Shown here piece by piece: positions 52,357 through 61,142 of a stretch of DNA of 64,000 nt (the stretch's first letter is position 1; each line of letters opens with the position of its first letter). Both the position numbers and the translations under genes were made by a program. The notes below the pieces were generated by a model. It saw only the letters and a program-made list of their open reading frames with translations, searched no databases and was not told where the DNA came from. The DNA is from an uncultured Roseiflexaceae bacterium. Lineage in GTDB: Bacteria; Chloroflexota; Chloroflexia; Chloroflexales; Roseiflexaceae. The stretch spans positions 62,001 to 126,000 of the forward strand of contig CALKHR010000201.1 in the NCBI GenBank assembly GCA_937988885.1, given 5' to 3'.

Positions 52357-53519
52357 TGTCTGCTCGTATTTCCGTCATCCAACTGGTCGATGGCTTTGCT
52401 ACCGAAGAGCATGCTGGCGGTGCGGCTCAGTTCGGCATTCAACTTGCCCGTCATCTTGACCGCGAACGTTATGCGCTCCATGTGGTCGGTTTATGGAAGT
52501 ATGGTACGCCATCAGAGCGACGATGGATGGAGCGATTGCGTGATGAGGGTATCGGTGCCACGATTTTAATCGAGCAGCCCCATCGTTTGGCGCTGGATCT
52601 CGTGCGTGCTGCAGGGCTGCTCAGCGAATTGATCGAGCGTCACAATGTGCGATTGGTTGGCAGCCATTTCGAGCGGGGCGACTTACTGGGACTTGCCAGC
52701 AAGCTACGGCGTTTTGGCAACCTTGCGATCGTACGAACGATGCACGCCGATCAGCAATGGCAGACACGCCCCTGGCTGGGGAGTTTACTGAACCTTGTGG
52801 CATTCCCATGGCTCTTCGATGCAGAGGTAGCTATTTCTCAGGCGACCCGCGAGGTGATGGATCGGCGTTTCGCAGCGCGTCTGCGAGGTCGCCGCGCCAC
52901 GTTGCTGTACAACGGCATCAGCAGCCAACTATTGACCCAGCCCGCCCCAACACCGCGCGATGCGAATCAACCTCCGCGAATCGCTATTGTAGGACGTTTG
53001 GCGCTGCAAAAGGGCCACCGCTACCTCTTCAAGGCGCTGCCGCAGATCTTGGCGCGCTTCCCGACGTTGGAGTGTTGGGTGATTGGTCATGGCGAGCTTG
53101 AGCAGGAACTGATCGCATTGGCGGCTGAGTTGCGGATCGATCACGCGGTGCGGTTCTTGGGGCGGCGTAGCGATGTGCTCTCGCTCTTAGGTCAAGTGGA
53201 TCTAATGGTTTCGTCCTCGATTTGGGAGGGCTTCCCAACCGTTATCCTCGAAGCCATGGCTGCTCGTACACCCGTGGTTGCCACCGATGTCTCGGGGAGC
53301 CGTGAGCTTGTGCGTGATGGTGAGACAGGGCGCCTCGTGCCTATGCAGCAGCCAGCAGCCTTAGCGCAAGCGATCATCTGGATGCTCGAACACCCCACCG
53401 AAGCCCGTTTTATGGCCGAGCGTGCGTGGCAGGAGATCCATCAATACACATTGGAGCATACTGCAGCAGGGTATGATCGCCTGTATCGTGAGCTACTTCG
53501 GCTAAACGACCCGCAATAA
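52356..53519 (+). CDS. Family 4 glycosyltransferase
   Basis: A 387-residue GT-B glycosyltransferase. The N-terminal domain starts ISVIQLVDGFATEEHAGGAAQFG. The donor domain has RIAIVGRLALQKGHRYLFKALPQI, FLGRRSDVLSLLGQVDLMVSSSIWEGFPTVILEAMAARTPVVATDVSG, with the E(x7)E motif EGFPTVILE intact. Last gene of the operon; start ATG overlaps the previous stop (TGATG). A bidirectional terminator follows. Confidence 0.92.
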   Translation: MSARISVIQLVDGFATEEHAGGAAQFGIQLARHLDRERYALHVVGLWKYGTPSERRWMERLRDEGIGATILIEQPHRLALDLVRAAGLLSELIERHNVRLVGSHFERGDLLGLASKLRRFGNLAIVRTMHADQQWQTRPWLGSLLNLVAFPWLFDAEVAISQATREVMDRRFAARLRGRRATLLYNGISSQLLTQPAPTPRDANQPPRIAIVGRLALQKGHRYLFKALPQILARFPTLECWVIGHGELEQELIALAAELRIDHAVRFLGRRSDVLSLLGQVDLMVSSSIWEGFPTVILEAMAARTPVVATDVSGSRELVRDGETGRLVPMQQPAALAQAIIWMLEHPTEARFMAERAWQEIHQYTLEHTAAGYDRLYRELLRLNDPQ

Positions 53520-53566
53520 CCCGAAAGTATTAGTGGTGTTATTGAGATGGATACCACTAAATAAGC

Positions 53567-53605
53567 GATGGCCTCAGCGGCATACCACACTGAGGCCATC
53601 ACGGT
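53567..53605. terminator. Bidirectional terminator after the exopolysaccharide operon
   Basis: An 11-base perfect stem GATGGCCTCAG/CTGAGGCCATC followed on the plus strand by ACGGTGTTTTT. It separates convergent genes. Confidence 0.75.
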
Positions 53606-53625
53606 GTTTTTATAGAGGATGCGTA

Positions 53626-54222
53626 TTATTGACTACCTGTCCAATCCACCAGGATTGTTCCTACATCAAGGACTTGGTTGGCTGTAGTCTTCCACACTTT
53701 TGCGCGGGTCGTTTCATCTTGAACCACTTTGTTATAACCAATGGGATCGCCAACGACAATAACATATGACTTTGCAGGAACATCAACGAACATAAAGCGA
53801 CCTTCTTGATCGGTTTCAGCGCCTGGGCTTGAGGCACCATTGAAAATAAAGACAGCATCTTCGCCTTCGCCCGTGACTTCAGCTAGAAACATGAGGGTCT
53901 CTTTGATTGGTTGGTTGGTCGATTTGTCGTAAACATACCCTACCACTGTTGTGCGCCCAGAAGTTGGTTGGGGTGCGTCTGATGGGAGCGGTGTAGCCGT
54001 TGGGACTAGAGAAGTATTAGGGTTTGAAGATTCGTTGGTAGTAGCAGGCGCCGGCGTAGGAGTTGGCGCGGCAGAGGAAGCACAAGCTGATAGAAGAACG
54101 ACTAGCCCAAACATCAGGAGGATCTGGTGCAGAAAGCCTCGCGAATGGCTTAAAGGAAAGGGACGGAAATGCTTTTTGGAATGTGCTTCCTGCTTTGATC
54201 GCTTGCCAGATGGTTGCATCAT
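53626..54222 (-). CDS. Lipoprotein with Pro/Thr linker and carboxypeptidase-regulatory-like domain
   Basis: A 198-residue predicted lipoprotein. A hydrophobic signal ends in the lipobox LLSAC (Cys near residue 47), followed by a Pro/Thr/Ser-rich linker (to about 88). A beta-sandwich domain then reads TTVVGYVYDKSTNQPIKETLMFL and TDQEGRFMFVDVPAKSYVIVVG, typical of CarboxypepD_reg-like folds used in surface proteins. The N-terminus before the signal is unusually long and basic; an internal start is possible, but GAGG precedes the two adjacent ATGs. The role is unknown. Confidence 0.78.
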   Translation of the reverse strand: MMQPSGKRSKQEAHSKKHFRPFPLSHSRGFLHQILLMFGLVVLLSACASSAAPTPTPAPATTNESSNPNTSLVPTATPLPSDAPQPTSGRTTVVGYVYDKSTNQPIKETLMFLAEVTGEGEDAVFIFNGASSPGAETDQEGRFMFVDVPAKSYVIVVGDPIGYNKVVQDETTRAKVWKTTANQVLDVGTILVDWTGSQ

Positions 54223-54484
54223 TAGGAAACCTCACTTCTGAATATGGCTAGCGCAGTCAATGCGGGCTAACCTCTCAAACGTTTATTGAATAGTAGCATA
54301 CCCGATGGGGCGGGTGAGCGCAATTACTCCTCTCGGTAAACGAAAATAATCCTCGCTTACTACCAAAGAGGTATTGTTCTCAAGCAGTTCAACGGCTATG
54401 ATAGCCACATTGATGAACTGACAGAAGCAACTGTCTAGCACAATGTCTGAACGTTTTTGTTCGCATTAAGAAGGAGTTGGTTAG

Positions 54485-55915
54485 ATGAAACTGAGAAAGT
54501 TTCTGGCTCTGATGCTTGCCTCATTAATGGCTCTTGGAGTGACAAGCATCTCGCAGGCCCAAATCGCCTATAATACAGCTTTTAGCACCTCTATTACTGT
54601 TGCAAACGTGGGTACGGGCCCTGCCAAGATCACGGTTACGTACTACGGTGAGAACAGCGGCAGTGGCACCTCGGTAGCGATGCCGGACCTGGCCGCTGGT
54701 GCGAGCACCTCGATCGTTGTGGGTAACGTTTCGTCGCTGAACGCCGGCTTCAAGGGTGCTGCTGTGCTGTCGTCGAGCCAGCCAGTGGTTGCGACGCTGG
54801 TGCAGGTGCCGCAGGGCAATGGTGGCGTGAAGAACCGCCCGCTGTCGAACGGCTTCCAGGCTGGCACCAGCCGCGTGCTGTTGGCCACCGTGTTGAAGAA
54901 CCGCTTCAACTCGACCTCGCGCTTTGCAGTGCAGAACGCTGGTAGCGCTCCTGCTACTTTCACCGTGAAGCTGTACAACGCCGATAACCCCTCGGCGGCT
55001 CCCATTACAATGGCAACCGTTTCCAACCTGCCAGTTGGTGCTACCCGCTACTTCGATATGGGTGAGCAGACCAACGTGCCGAACGGCTTCAACGGTTCGG
55101 CTGTTGTCGAGGGTACGGGCGTCAGCTTGGTTGCTACTGTGCTTGAGTTGTCGACCAACGGTCGTGGCGCTTCGGCCTTCGAGGGCGTTGCAAGCGGCGC
55201 GAACAAGGTCTACATGCCTTCGGCTCTGTGTAACTTCAACATGTCGGGCAAGCCAGGCAACACCGCCTATGCTATCCAGAACGTCGGTACCACTCCTACC
55301 GTTGCTACTGTGAAGTTCAGCAATGGTCGAACTGTGACCACTGCTACCATCCCACCGAACGGCAAGGCTAGCGTCCAGGGCTGCGACGGTGGTAACCCGA
55401 ATGCCTTCAGCGGCTCGGCTGAGATCACAGCCAGCAACAACGGCCAGATCGTTGCTATCGGTAAGGTTGTTGGTGAGAACGGCCCGTCGACCGCCTTCTT
55501 GGGCGAGACGGCTGGTGCTAGCAAGCTGGCTCTGCCGTACGTCCGCTGGACGACCAGCGATGCCAAGTACAACGCTGGTACACATCAGCGCACCTACATC
55601 GCTATCCAGAACATCGGTACCACCACGATCCCTGCTGGCCAGATCAAGGTCAACTACATCGACTCGACTGGTAAGCTGGTTGGTACCCACACCATCAATA
55701 CGGCATTGGCTCCTGGTGCTAAGGCCAACTCCAATGCTGGTGACCTCGGCGCTGTTGCTGGCGACTTCGGCCACGGCCCGCCCGTCTACGGTGGTGGTGC
55801 TCAGATCATCGGTCCAGACGGTAGCCAGCTGATCGCGGTTGCTCGTGTGCAGACCTTTATGTCGGACTTGGGTACTGTCGCTGCTGAGGACTACAACGCA
55901 GTGCCGATCCAGTAA
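54485..55915 (+). CDS. Secreted repeat protein, probably abundant at the cell surface
   Basis: A 476-residue exported protein. Signal peptide: about residues 1-25 (KLRKFLALMLASLMALGV, cleavage near SQA-QI). The mature part is three to four related beta-sandwich modules of about 110 residues. Each has a core like SRFAVQNAGSAPATFTVKLYN, TAYAIQNVGTTPTVATVKF or TYIAIQNIGTTTIPAGQIKV. Codon choice is strongly skewed to GGT, GCT, AAC and CTG, unlike its neighbours, as expected of a highly expressed gene. AAGGAG precedes the ATG and a strong intrinsic terminator follows. An S-layer or sheath subunit is possible; no membrane anchor is seen. Confidence 0.78.
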   Translation: MKLRKFLALMLASLMALGVTSISQAQIAYNTAFSTSITVANVGTGPAKITVTYYGENSGSGTSVAMPDLAAGASTSIVVGNVSSLNAGFKGAAVLSSSQPVVATLVQVPQGNGGVKNRPLSNGFQAGTSRVLLATVLKNRFNSTSRFAVQNAGSAPATFTVKLYNADNPSAAPITMATVSNLPVGATRYFDMGEQTNVPNGFNGSAVVEGTGVSLVATVLELSTNGRGASAFEGVASGANKVYMPSALCNFNMSGKPGNTAYAIQNVGTTPTVATVKFSNGRTVTTATIPPNGKASVQGCDGGNPNAFSGSAEITASNNGQIVAIGKVVGENGPSTAFLGETAGASKLALPYVRWTTSDAKYNAGTHQRTYIAIQNIGTTTIPAGQIKVNYIDSTGKLVGTHTINTALAPGAKANSNAGDLGAVAGDFGHGPPVYGGGAQIIGPDGSQLIAVARVQTFMSDLGTVAAEDYNAVPIQ

Positions 55916-55944
55916 GCAATGACAGTGTGCTAGATATGTCGCTA

Positions 55945-55977
55945 AGGGGTGGTGCTTGCAGGCACCACCCCTTTTTG
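55945..55977 (+). terminator. Strong intrinsic terminator
   Basis: An 11-base stem AGGGGTGGTGC/GCACCACCCCT with a six-base loop and TTTTT, 29 bases past the stop codon. Confidence 0.93.
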
Positions 55978-56412
55978 CCGTTTATTCCTCTGATACTTCA
56001 CCCAGGTAACGGCAAATCCTGTTATACCTAATCTGGTTAGTTTAGTCTGTAGCAATGATACCCAACGCGGTTGGTTAGTATCACGATAGAACCAGTTTTA
56101 GCCTGCGGCAGCAAGGTAATTGTTCTTTTTGTGATGGCGAAGGGCTGCTACGCGCAGCCCTTCGCCATCACCTGTTTCGGGAGAAGTGAGTATCAATTGA
56201 AAACCAGCATCAGCCATAACAATCACAAGTCCCTCGTGTAAATAACCTCTCGGATGTGGTATCAGTCTACCTACAATCAACCACCTTCAGAACGGTGTGA
56301 TTCTGCCTGTCCAGCGATAACTACCTCTCCTTGGCAAGTGATACGAGGCATTGCTATGTGCGGCGCCTCTCATAATGAAGGCGGGTTCGCAGCCCAACCT
56401 GCTACGATAGAC
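55978..56412. other. 435-bp convergent spacer holding dispersed hairpin element B
   Basis: No convincing gene; a 60-codon minus-strand frame overlaps the hairpin and has no family features. The spacer contains the element described at 56131-56171. Its left flank (TGATACCCAACGCGGTTGG...GTTTTAGCCTGCGGCAGCA) matches the 60.96-kb gap. Confidence 0.5.
56131..56171. repeat. Perfect 18-bp hairpin, dispersed element copy B
   Basis: GTGATGGCGAAGGGCTGC pairs perfectly with its complement around a five-base loop. Arm ends (GTGATG...CATCAC) and flanks match copy A at 17.9 kb. Confidence 0.7.
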
Positions 56413-57966
56413 TTATTCGCCAGCGCCGATATTGGGCAGAAAGAGGCGGTTGATGGCTTGGTATTCGCTCACCAACGAGGGTTGATCATCCTCTGAGTTA
56501 CTGAACAGGAACACGCTGGTGTTATTGAACGAGGTTACTTGTACCGCATTGGGGATCTGCTCGGGGATACTGAGCACTTCCCAAGCATCCGAGGTGGTGT
56601 TGTACTGGAAGCCGGTTGGTTGGCTGGCTGCGAATATCAGGACGTTGCTGCCGATGCTGGTCTCGGCGGGCTGCGCCATAACAGTGGGCAATGGCGCGAC
56701 GCTCTGCCATTGGCCTTGCTCGCCGATGTTAGGATCGTAGCGCTCATTGACGCGCAGCGCCCCGGTGTCGTTCTCGCCGCCGATCACGTAGATGCGCCCC
56801 TCGACTGCGGCGGCCCCCGCGTGACGGCGTGGTGTTGGCATTGCAGCGCCAGTTCGCCAGGTTTTGCTGTCGGGGTCGTAAATGAACACTTCGTTGCGGT
56901 AGGTGCTGCCATCCCAACCGCCGAAGAGATAGAGGCGCCCCTCCTCGCTCGCCAGGGCATAGCGGCTGCGCGGCTCAGGGAGTGGAGGGAGTTGCTCCCA
57001 ACGCTGAGTGCGCGGATCGTAAGCCTCTAGCGTATCGAGCACGCTGCCATCGCTGCGTTCGCCGCCGGGCACGTAGATAATGCCGCGAACGACCGCTGCC
57101 TGAACGTGACTGGCCGCTGTTGGCTTGTCGGTGAGCGAAACCCATGTATTTGTATTTGGATCGTAGCGCTCAATCGCACTGCTACTGCCTTGAGCATTCT
57201 GGCCACCGATCACATACAACTTGTTGTCGTAGGTGGTGGCGCCGAAGTCGTAGCGCACAGAGGGCAGTTGCGTGCGCTGCCTCCAGTTGTTTGGCTGCGC
57301 GATTGGGGTGTTGCTCGGTGTTGGTGGCGGCGTGTTGGTGGGGCGATTCAGCAGAATGTAGACGAGCAAGCCCACGATGATCAACAGCGCGATGGCGACG
57401 ATCGGCAAGAGATTGGGCTGCCGCGCAGGGATCGGTTGCGCTGAAGTGGTTTGGGCCTGAACAGGTTGTATCTGAGCAGGCTGCGCTTCGACGGATTGTA
57501 CCTGAACAGGCTGCGCTTCGACAGGTTGTGCCTGGACAGGCTGCGCTTGAGCGGGCGGCTCCTGAGTGGACGCCTCAGGCACGCGCGCATCTACAGCAGG
57601 CGCTTCGTTTACTTGCACTGCACTAGTGGATGGCGCTGGAGGTTCACTCGGCGTCGTTAGCGGTTCAGACGCAGGCTCCAAAACCGTAGCAGGAGCCGAT
57701 GGTGCGTTTGGTGCGGTCGGAGTAACAGGCGCAATCGGACTCGTTTGTTCGACATCAATAGAAACCAGACCCTGCTGGATGGCATAGACGGTTGCTTCTG
57801 TGCGTGAGGCAACGTTGATCTTGCCAAAAATGTTGCGCAGATGAACTTTAACGGTGTTGATGCTGATGTTGAGCTGATGAGCGATTTGCTGGTTCGTCGC
57901 GCCCATCGCCACAAGCCGCAGAATCTCACGTTCGCGTTCACTGATCTGGGAGGAATCGATCGACAT
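56413..57966 (-). CDS. LuxR-type HTH / transmembrane / Kelch-repeat regulator
   Basis: A 517-residue single-span protein. A GerE/LuxR HTH (residues 8-65; SEREREILRLVAMGATNQQIA, INTVKVHLRNIFGKI) sits at the N-terminus. A Pro/Ala/Gln-rich linker (70-182) follows, with tandem QPVxA units at about 141-172. One membrane helix (186-206) is next, then a Kelch beta-propeller (about 228-517; KLYVIGGQNAQGSSSAIERYDPNTNTWV is the first blade). The orientation predicts a cytoplasmic DNA-binding head and an external propeller, like ToxR-style one-component sensors. It is 45 bases downstream of a membrane glycan-protein gene on the same strand. Confidence 0.85.
   Translation of the reverse strand: MSIDSSQISEREREILRLVAMGATNQQIAHQLNISINTVKVHLRNIFGKINVASRTEATVYAIQQGLVSIDVEQTSPIAPVTPTAPNAPSAPATVLEPASEPLTTPSEPPAPSTSAVQVNEAPAVDARVPEASTQEPPAQAQPVQAQPVEAQPVQVQSVEAQPAQIQPVQAQTTSAQPIPARQPNLLPIVAIALLIIVGLLVYILLNRPTNTPPPTPSNTPIAQPNNWRQRTQLPSVRYDFGATTYDNKLYVIGGQNAQGSSSAIERYDPNTNTWVSLTDKPTAASHVQAAVVRGIIYVPGGERSDGSVLDTLEAYDPRTQRWEQLPPLPEPRSRYALASEEGRLYLFGGWDGSTYRNEVFIYDPDSKTWRTGAAMPTPRRHAGAAAVEGRIYVIGGENDTGALRVNERYDPNIGEQGQWQSVAPLPTVMAQPAETSIGSNVLIFAASQPTGFQYNTTSDAWEVLSIPEQIPNAVQVTSFNNTSVFLFSNSEDDQPSLVSEYQAINRLFLPNIGAGE
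57451..57546 (-). repeat. Tandem Gln/Pro/Val-rich codon repeats in linker
   Basis: Imperfect 15- to 30-base units coding PVQAQ, PVEAQ and similar; they form the juxtamembrane linker of the LuxR-Kelch protein. Confidence 0.75.
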
Positions 57967-58011
57967 AGTATCCGCCTGGCCCTCTCAATTGCAACTAGGA
58001 TCATAGCATGA

Positions 58012-59931
58012 CTAACGTTCAACAGCAAGAATGATCACGCCATCCTGATCGTATATTGTAGTGAAGCGCGGATGATCGGCGAACATATCGGCAGTAAGCG
58101 TTCCAGGATGATTTCCAAGGAAGATGTGGCTGATCTGATACTGATCGATGAGCGCAAGAATGTCGGGCAGGCGCTCTGCCGAGGCTTGCATAATCACCTG
58201 GTTGAGCGCGGCGATCTCCTGCACAAACTCCGGCGTGGCGTAGGTGTACATCACGGCTGGTGCGCTCACCCAGCGCTTGGCGAGCGGCTGCAGCCACCAT
58301 CCACCATCCACTCCTCGCTGGATCGTGAGCCATTTGGTGGAGTTGATAAGGAAACGTGCATCCGTAGGTGTATGCTGTGCCGCCCATTCCACGGCGGCGA
58401 TATCTGCCGAACTTGCGATGACCGTATTGGGATTGACGACGCTGCGCATATTCCACGCGCCCCACACTGCTGCCACGGCGAGCGCGCCAAGCACCAGGCT
58501 CGTGCGCACGTACGGGTGAACGCGCACAAGAGGCAGCCGCTCCAACGCATCGTAGAGCAGACAGGCGCCGCCACCAAGCAATAGGCTGGCCGGCAGGAAC
58601 AGGCTGATGACAAGCACATCGTTGGTGATCAGCCAGGTGTGGGGCAAGCCGAGCAGATTCGGGTTCGCCATCAGTACGATCGCCACAAGCCAGATCAGTA
58701 TTTCGCTCACAGCTTGTCGGTGGCGGTAGATCGCCCAGAGCGCGGCAACGAGGGCCAGCGCGAACAGCAGGCGGTTGTTGCTGGTCCAGAGCAGCCCTTC
58801 GTTGAGCGCGTTGTAGCTGCCGCCTGCGAGCAGTGTTTCGGGATTCGAGAAGGCTGGCTGAAGCGTGCGCTTGTACAGCAGCCACAGCCACGGGCCTGCG
58901 AGCGCCAGGCTGCCGAACACGCTGGCGAAGATAGCAGCACCACGCCGTAGCCCATCCCATCCCGCGCGGTAGAGCCAAACCGTGCCGATGCTGCCGAACA
59001 GCGCCAGGCTGAACATCAGGATGCGGAAGTGAATGAGGCTGAGACCCGCCAGCAGCAGCGCAGTGCCGACAAAGCGCCCTCGGCTAGGTTGATACAGCGC
59101 GCCTCGCCACATCAGCGCGAGGCTCGGGATCAGTAACAGGCCGGTGAGCTGTGTGTAGCGCCCCCAACTCAGGTAGTAGGCGGGCATAATCGAGATGAGT
59201 CCGACGAACAACGCTGCCACCACCCCCGCTAACGGTCGCCGCCAGTAGTGTTGCGCCAACGCGGCTGCGCCGAGCGCCATCAGCGCGTTGAGCACTTGCC
59301 CCGCCCACAACATCGTCGGCACGAGATCCAGCCCCGATAGCTGCATGGTCGCGGCCATAAACACGTGGTAGCCCCAGTGGTACGGCAACTGATCAACAGG
59401 AAGGTATGGTCGTAGCGATACGGGCATCTGGCCCGTCTCGGCTGCAACCCTGATCATCAGGGCGTGGTGCACCGAATCGACCCAAGGCGGCACCACCAGC
59501 GTCTTGATGTGCTCGAAGCGCACCCATAGCGTGAGCGCGAGGATGACGCACAGCGCCGCGCTCCAAGGCATGAACACGCGGAGCGCATTGTGGAGGGAAG
59601 GTGCGTTGAAGGGCGTGCGCAACACATTCCACAGGATCGCTAGCCCACAGGCGATCGCCAGGCCGCTCAGGATCGGCGTGGTGAGCGCGAGGCCGAAAGT
59701 ACTGCTCCATTCATACAGCAGCGCTACGAGGCTCAGGCTGAAGCCAAGCCATACCGTAAGCCGTTGCGCGATGGTATGCCCGTCGCTGGCGCGCAAAGCG
59801 CGATCCACGAGGTAGCCAGGGCCAAACAGGAGCAGCGGCAGTACAATACAAAGGCGTCCGACTGGACCGCTCAACCAGACGAACACACTACAGAAGAGAA
59901 CGACCACCAATACGCGGTGAGAAATCTGCAT
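58012..59931 (-). CDS. Polytopic membrane protein, paralogue of the exopolysaccharide operon's first gene
   Basis: About 639 residues with some 13 hydrophobic segments and a C-terminal outer domain. The loop PPWVDSVHHALMIRVAAETGQ and the segment MPAYYLSWGRYTQLTG match the 45.3-kb protein, as does AAVEWAAQHTPTDARFLIN in the outer domain. It is probably a GT-C-type transferase or polymerase of surface glycans; substrate unknown. The ATG at 59931 (MQISHRVLVVVLF) has AGGA five bases upstream; a longer frame reaches 60042 with weaker start signals, so the start is uncertain. The LuxR-Kelch gene follows at 45 bases. Confidence 0.75.
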   Translation of the reverse strand: MQISHRVLVVVLFCSVFVWLSGPVGRLCIVLPLLLFGPGYLVDRALRASDGHTIAQRLTVWLGFSLSLVALLYEWSSTFGLALTTPILSGLAIACGLAILWNVLRTPFNAPSLHNALRVFMPWSAALCVILALTLWVRFEHIKTLVVPPWVDSVHHALMIRVAAETGQMPVSLRPYLPVDQLPYHWGYHVFMAATMQLSGLDLVPTMLWAGQVLNALMALGAAALAQHYWRRPLAGVVAALFVGLISIMPAYYLSWGRYTQLTGLLLIPSLALMWRGALYQPSRGRFVGTALLLAGLSLIHFRILMFSLALFGSIGTVWLYRAGWDGLRRGAAIFASVFGSLALAGPWLWLLYKRTLQPAFSNPETLLAGGSYNALNEGLLWTSNNRLLFALALVAALWAIYRHRQAVSEILIWLVAIVLMANPNLLGLPHTWLITNDVLVISLFLPASLLLGGGACLLYDALERLPLVRVHPYVRTSLVLGALAVAAVWGAWNMRSVVNPNTVIASSADIAAVEWAAQHTPTDARFLINSTKWLTIQRGVDGGWWLQPLAKRWVSAPAVMYTYATPEFVQEIAALNQVIMQASAERLPDILALIDQYQISHIFLGNHPGTLTADMFADHPRFTTIYDQDGVIILAVER

Positions 59932-60229
59932 ATCGATCCTGTGCGGGGCAGATGTGTAAGGTTGTGGAGCGTGCGGATCTATCCTGTGACGCATCTGCGT
60001 GATGCCTGCGGACGATCTCTCGATAGTATACCATTGGTTCAAACGCGCAGACTGTGCATTAGGTTGCTGTGGAGCGCCTAGCGTAGTTGAAAAGGCCTGA
60101 ATCTTTACCCATTATGAGGCGACTTTCAAGCAAGATCGCAGGGTGGTGTAACTATCCTATTTCGCATTAGCATGGCTAGTATTGCCCTGAAAGCACGCCT
60201 TGCAACGCAGCATCGCGTGAAATTGCTTC
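59932..60229. other. Divergent spacer upstream of ssb
   Basis: Apart from a possible N-terminal extension of the membrane protein up to 60042 and the ssb promoter at its right, nothing was recognised. Confidence 0.35.
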
Positions 60230-60258
60230 TTGACGCTCCTGAACATTCATGCTATAGT
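60230..60258 (+). promoter_or_regulatory. Candidate ssb promoter
   Basis: TTGACG (60230-60235) and TATAGT (60253-60258) separated by 17 bases. The leader to the start codon is about 110 bases. Confidence 0.72.
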
Positions 60259-60374
60259 TCGCACAATAGTTCGATACATGTTATATACACCTTTCGCATG
60301 TCGCGCTTGGCGTGTCGCATCACGTATTGAAACTATTGGGACGAATTCGTACAGATAAACACGAGGAGGATGTC

Positions 60375-60893
60375 ATGGCGAAAGACCTGAACAAAGTTAT
60401 GTTGACCGGCCATCTTGGCGCGGATCCTGAGATGCGCTACACCGCACAGGGCAGCGCAGTCACAACGTTTCGGGTCGCATCAGGTCGCACATGGAAGTCC
60501 GCTGACGGCACGCAGCACGACGACACCGAGTGGTTCCGCGTTGTCGCTTGGGACAAACTCGGCGAGATCTGCAACCAGTACTTGACCAAGGGCACCCGTG
60601 TGTACATCGAGGGCCGCTTGCAGACGCGCAAGTGGCAAGATAAGGACGGTCAGGATCGCTACACCTCCGAGGTGATCGCCAGCGATATGATCATCCTGTC
60701 GAGCCGCCAGGATCGGCAGTCTGCGCCGGATTACGATGCGCCGCTCGATGATGACTATGGTGCGCCAGTGCCGAGCCGCGCTCCGGCCCGCGCCGCTGCC
60801 CCCAGCAATGGCGGCTCGCGCTCAGCACCCCGACCAGCAGCACGTAATGTGCCCCAGCCGATCAACGATGACCTTGAGGATCTGCCCTTCTAG
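60375..60893 (+). CDS. ssb: Single-stranded DNA-binding protein
   Basis: A 172-residue SSB. The OB fold spans residues 1 to about 110 (LNKVMLTGHLGADPEMRYT, TEWFRVVAWDKLGEICNQYLTKGTRVYIEGRL). An Ala/Pro/Arg-rich disordered linker follows, and the acidic tip DDLEDLPF, which recruits repair and replication partners, ends the protein. The ATG at 60375 has GAGGAGG upstream; a longer frame from 60312 includes the leader and is rejected. It is monocistronic, not paired with rpsF/rpsR as in many bacteria. Confidence 0.95.
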   Translation: MAKDLNKVMLTGHLGADPEMRYTAQGSAVTTFRVASGRTWKSADGTQHDDTEWFRVVAWDKLGEICNQYLTKGTRVYIEGRLQTRKWQDKDGQDRYTSEVIASDMIILSSRQDRQSAPDYDAPLDDDYGAPVPSRAPARAAAPSNGGSRSAPRPAARNVPQPINDDLEDLPF

Positions 60894-60916
60894 GCAGCGA
60901 TACGTCGAAGAGTTCA

Positions 60917-60954
60917 AAAGCGTTTGGATGGCTCAACCCATCCAAACGCTTTTC
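60917..60954 (+). terminator. ssb terminator
   Basis: A 12-base perfect stem GCGTTTGGATGG/CCATCCAAACGC with a six-base loop and TTTTC, 27 bases past the stop. Confidence 0.9.
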
Positions 60955-60960
60955 TGTTAA

Positions 60961-61060
60961 TTGATACCAAATCCGATTGGACTGTGTGGGTAACAAACCC
61001 GTTTTCGCCTGCGACAGCACCTTCCCTGAGAATGTTGGTATTCGTCTAATGCCGAAGAAA
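60961..61060. repeat. Degenerate dispersed element copy C
   Basis: TGATACCAAATCCGATTGG followed by GTTTTCGCCTGCGACAGCA aligns with the left flank of copy B near 56.05-56.11 kb. The long hairpin itself is missing here. It lies in the convergent ssb-pyrH gap. Confidence 0.5.
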
Positions 61061-61142
61061 TGTTATTCGGTAAGCGTACTGATCCTGTAATCAATCATTC
61101 GGATGTAGTACGAATTACGATTCGAGATATTGCCCAAGTGCG

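Noticed and set aside
54524..55774. Long antisense open frame (416 codons, minus strand) across the secreted repeat protein
   Set aside because: Low-complexity, His/Arg/Ser-rich translation with no family motifs; it arises from the codon bias of the real gene, which has signal peptide, ribosome site and terminator.
56098..56280. 60-codon minus-strand frame in the convergent spacer
   Set aside because: Runs through the perfect hairpin element and has no recognisable features.
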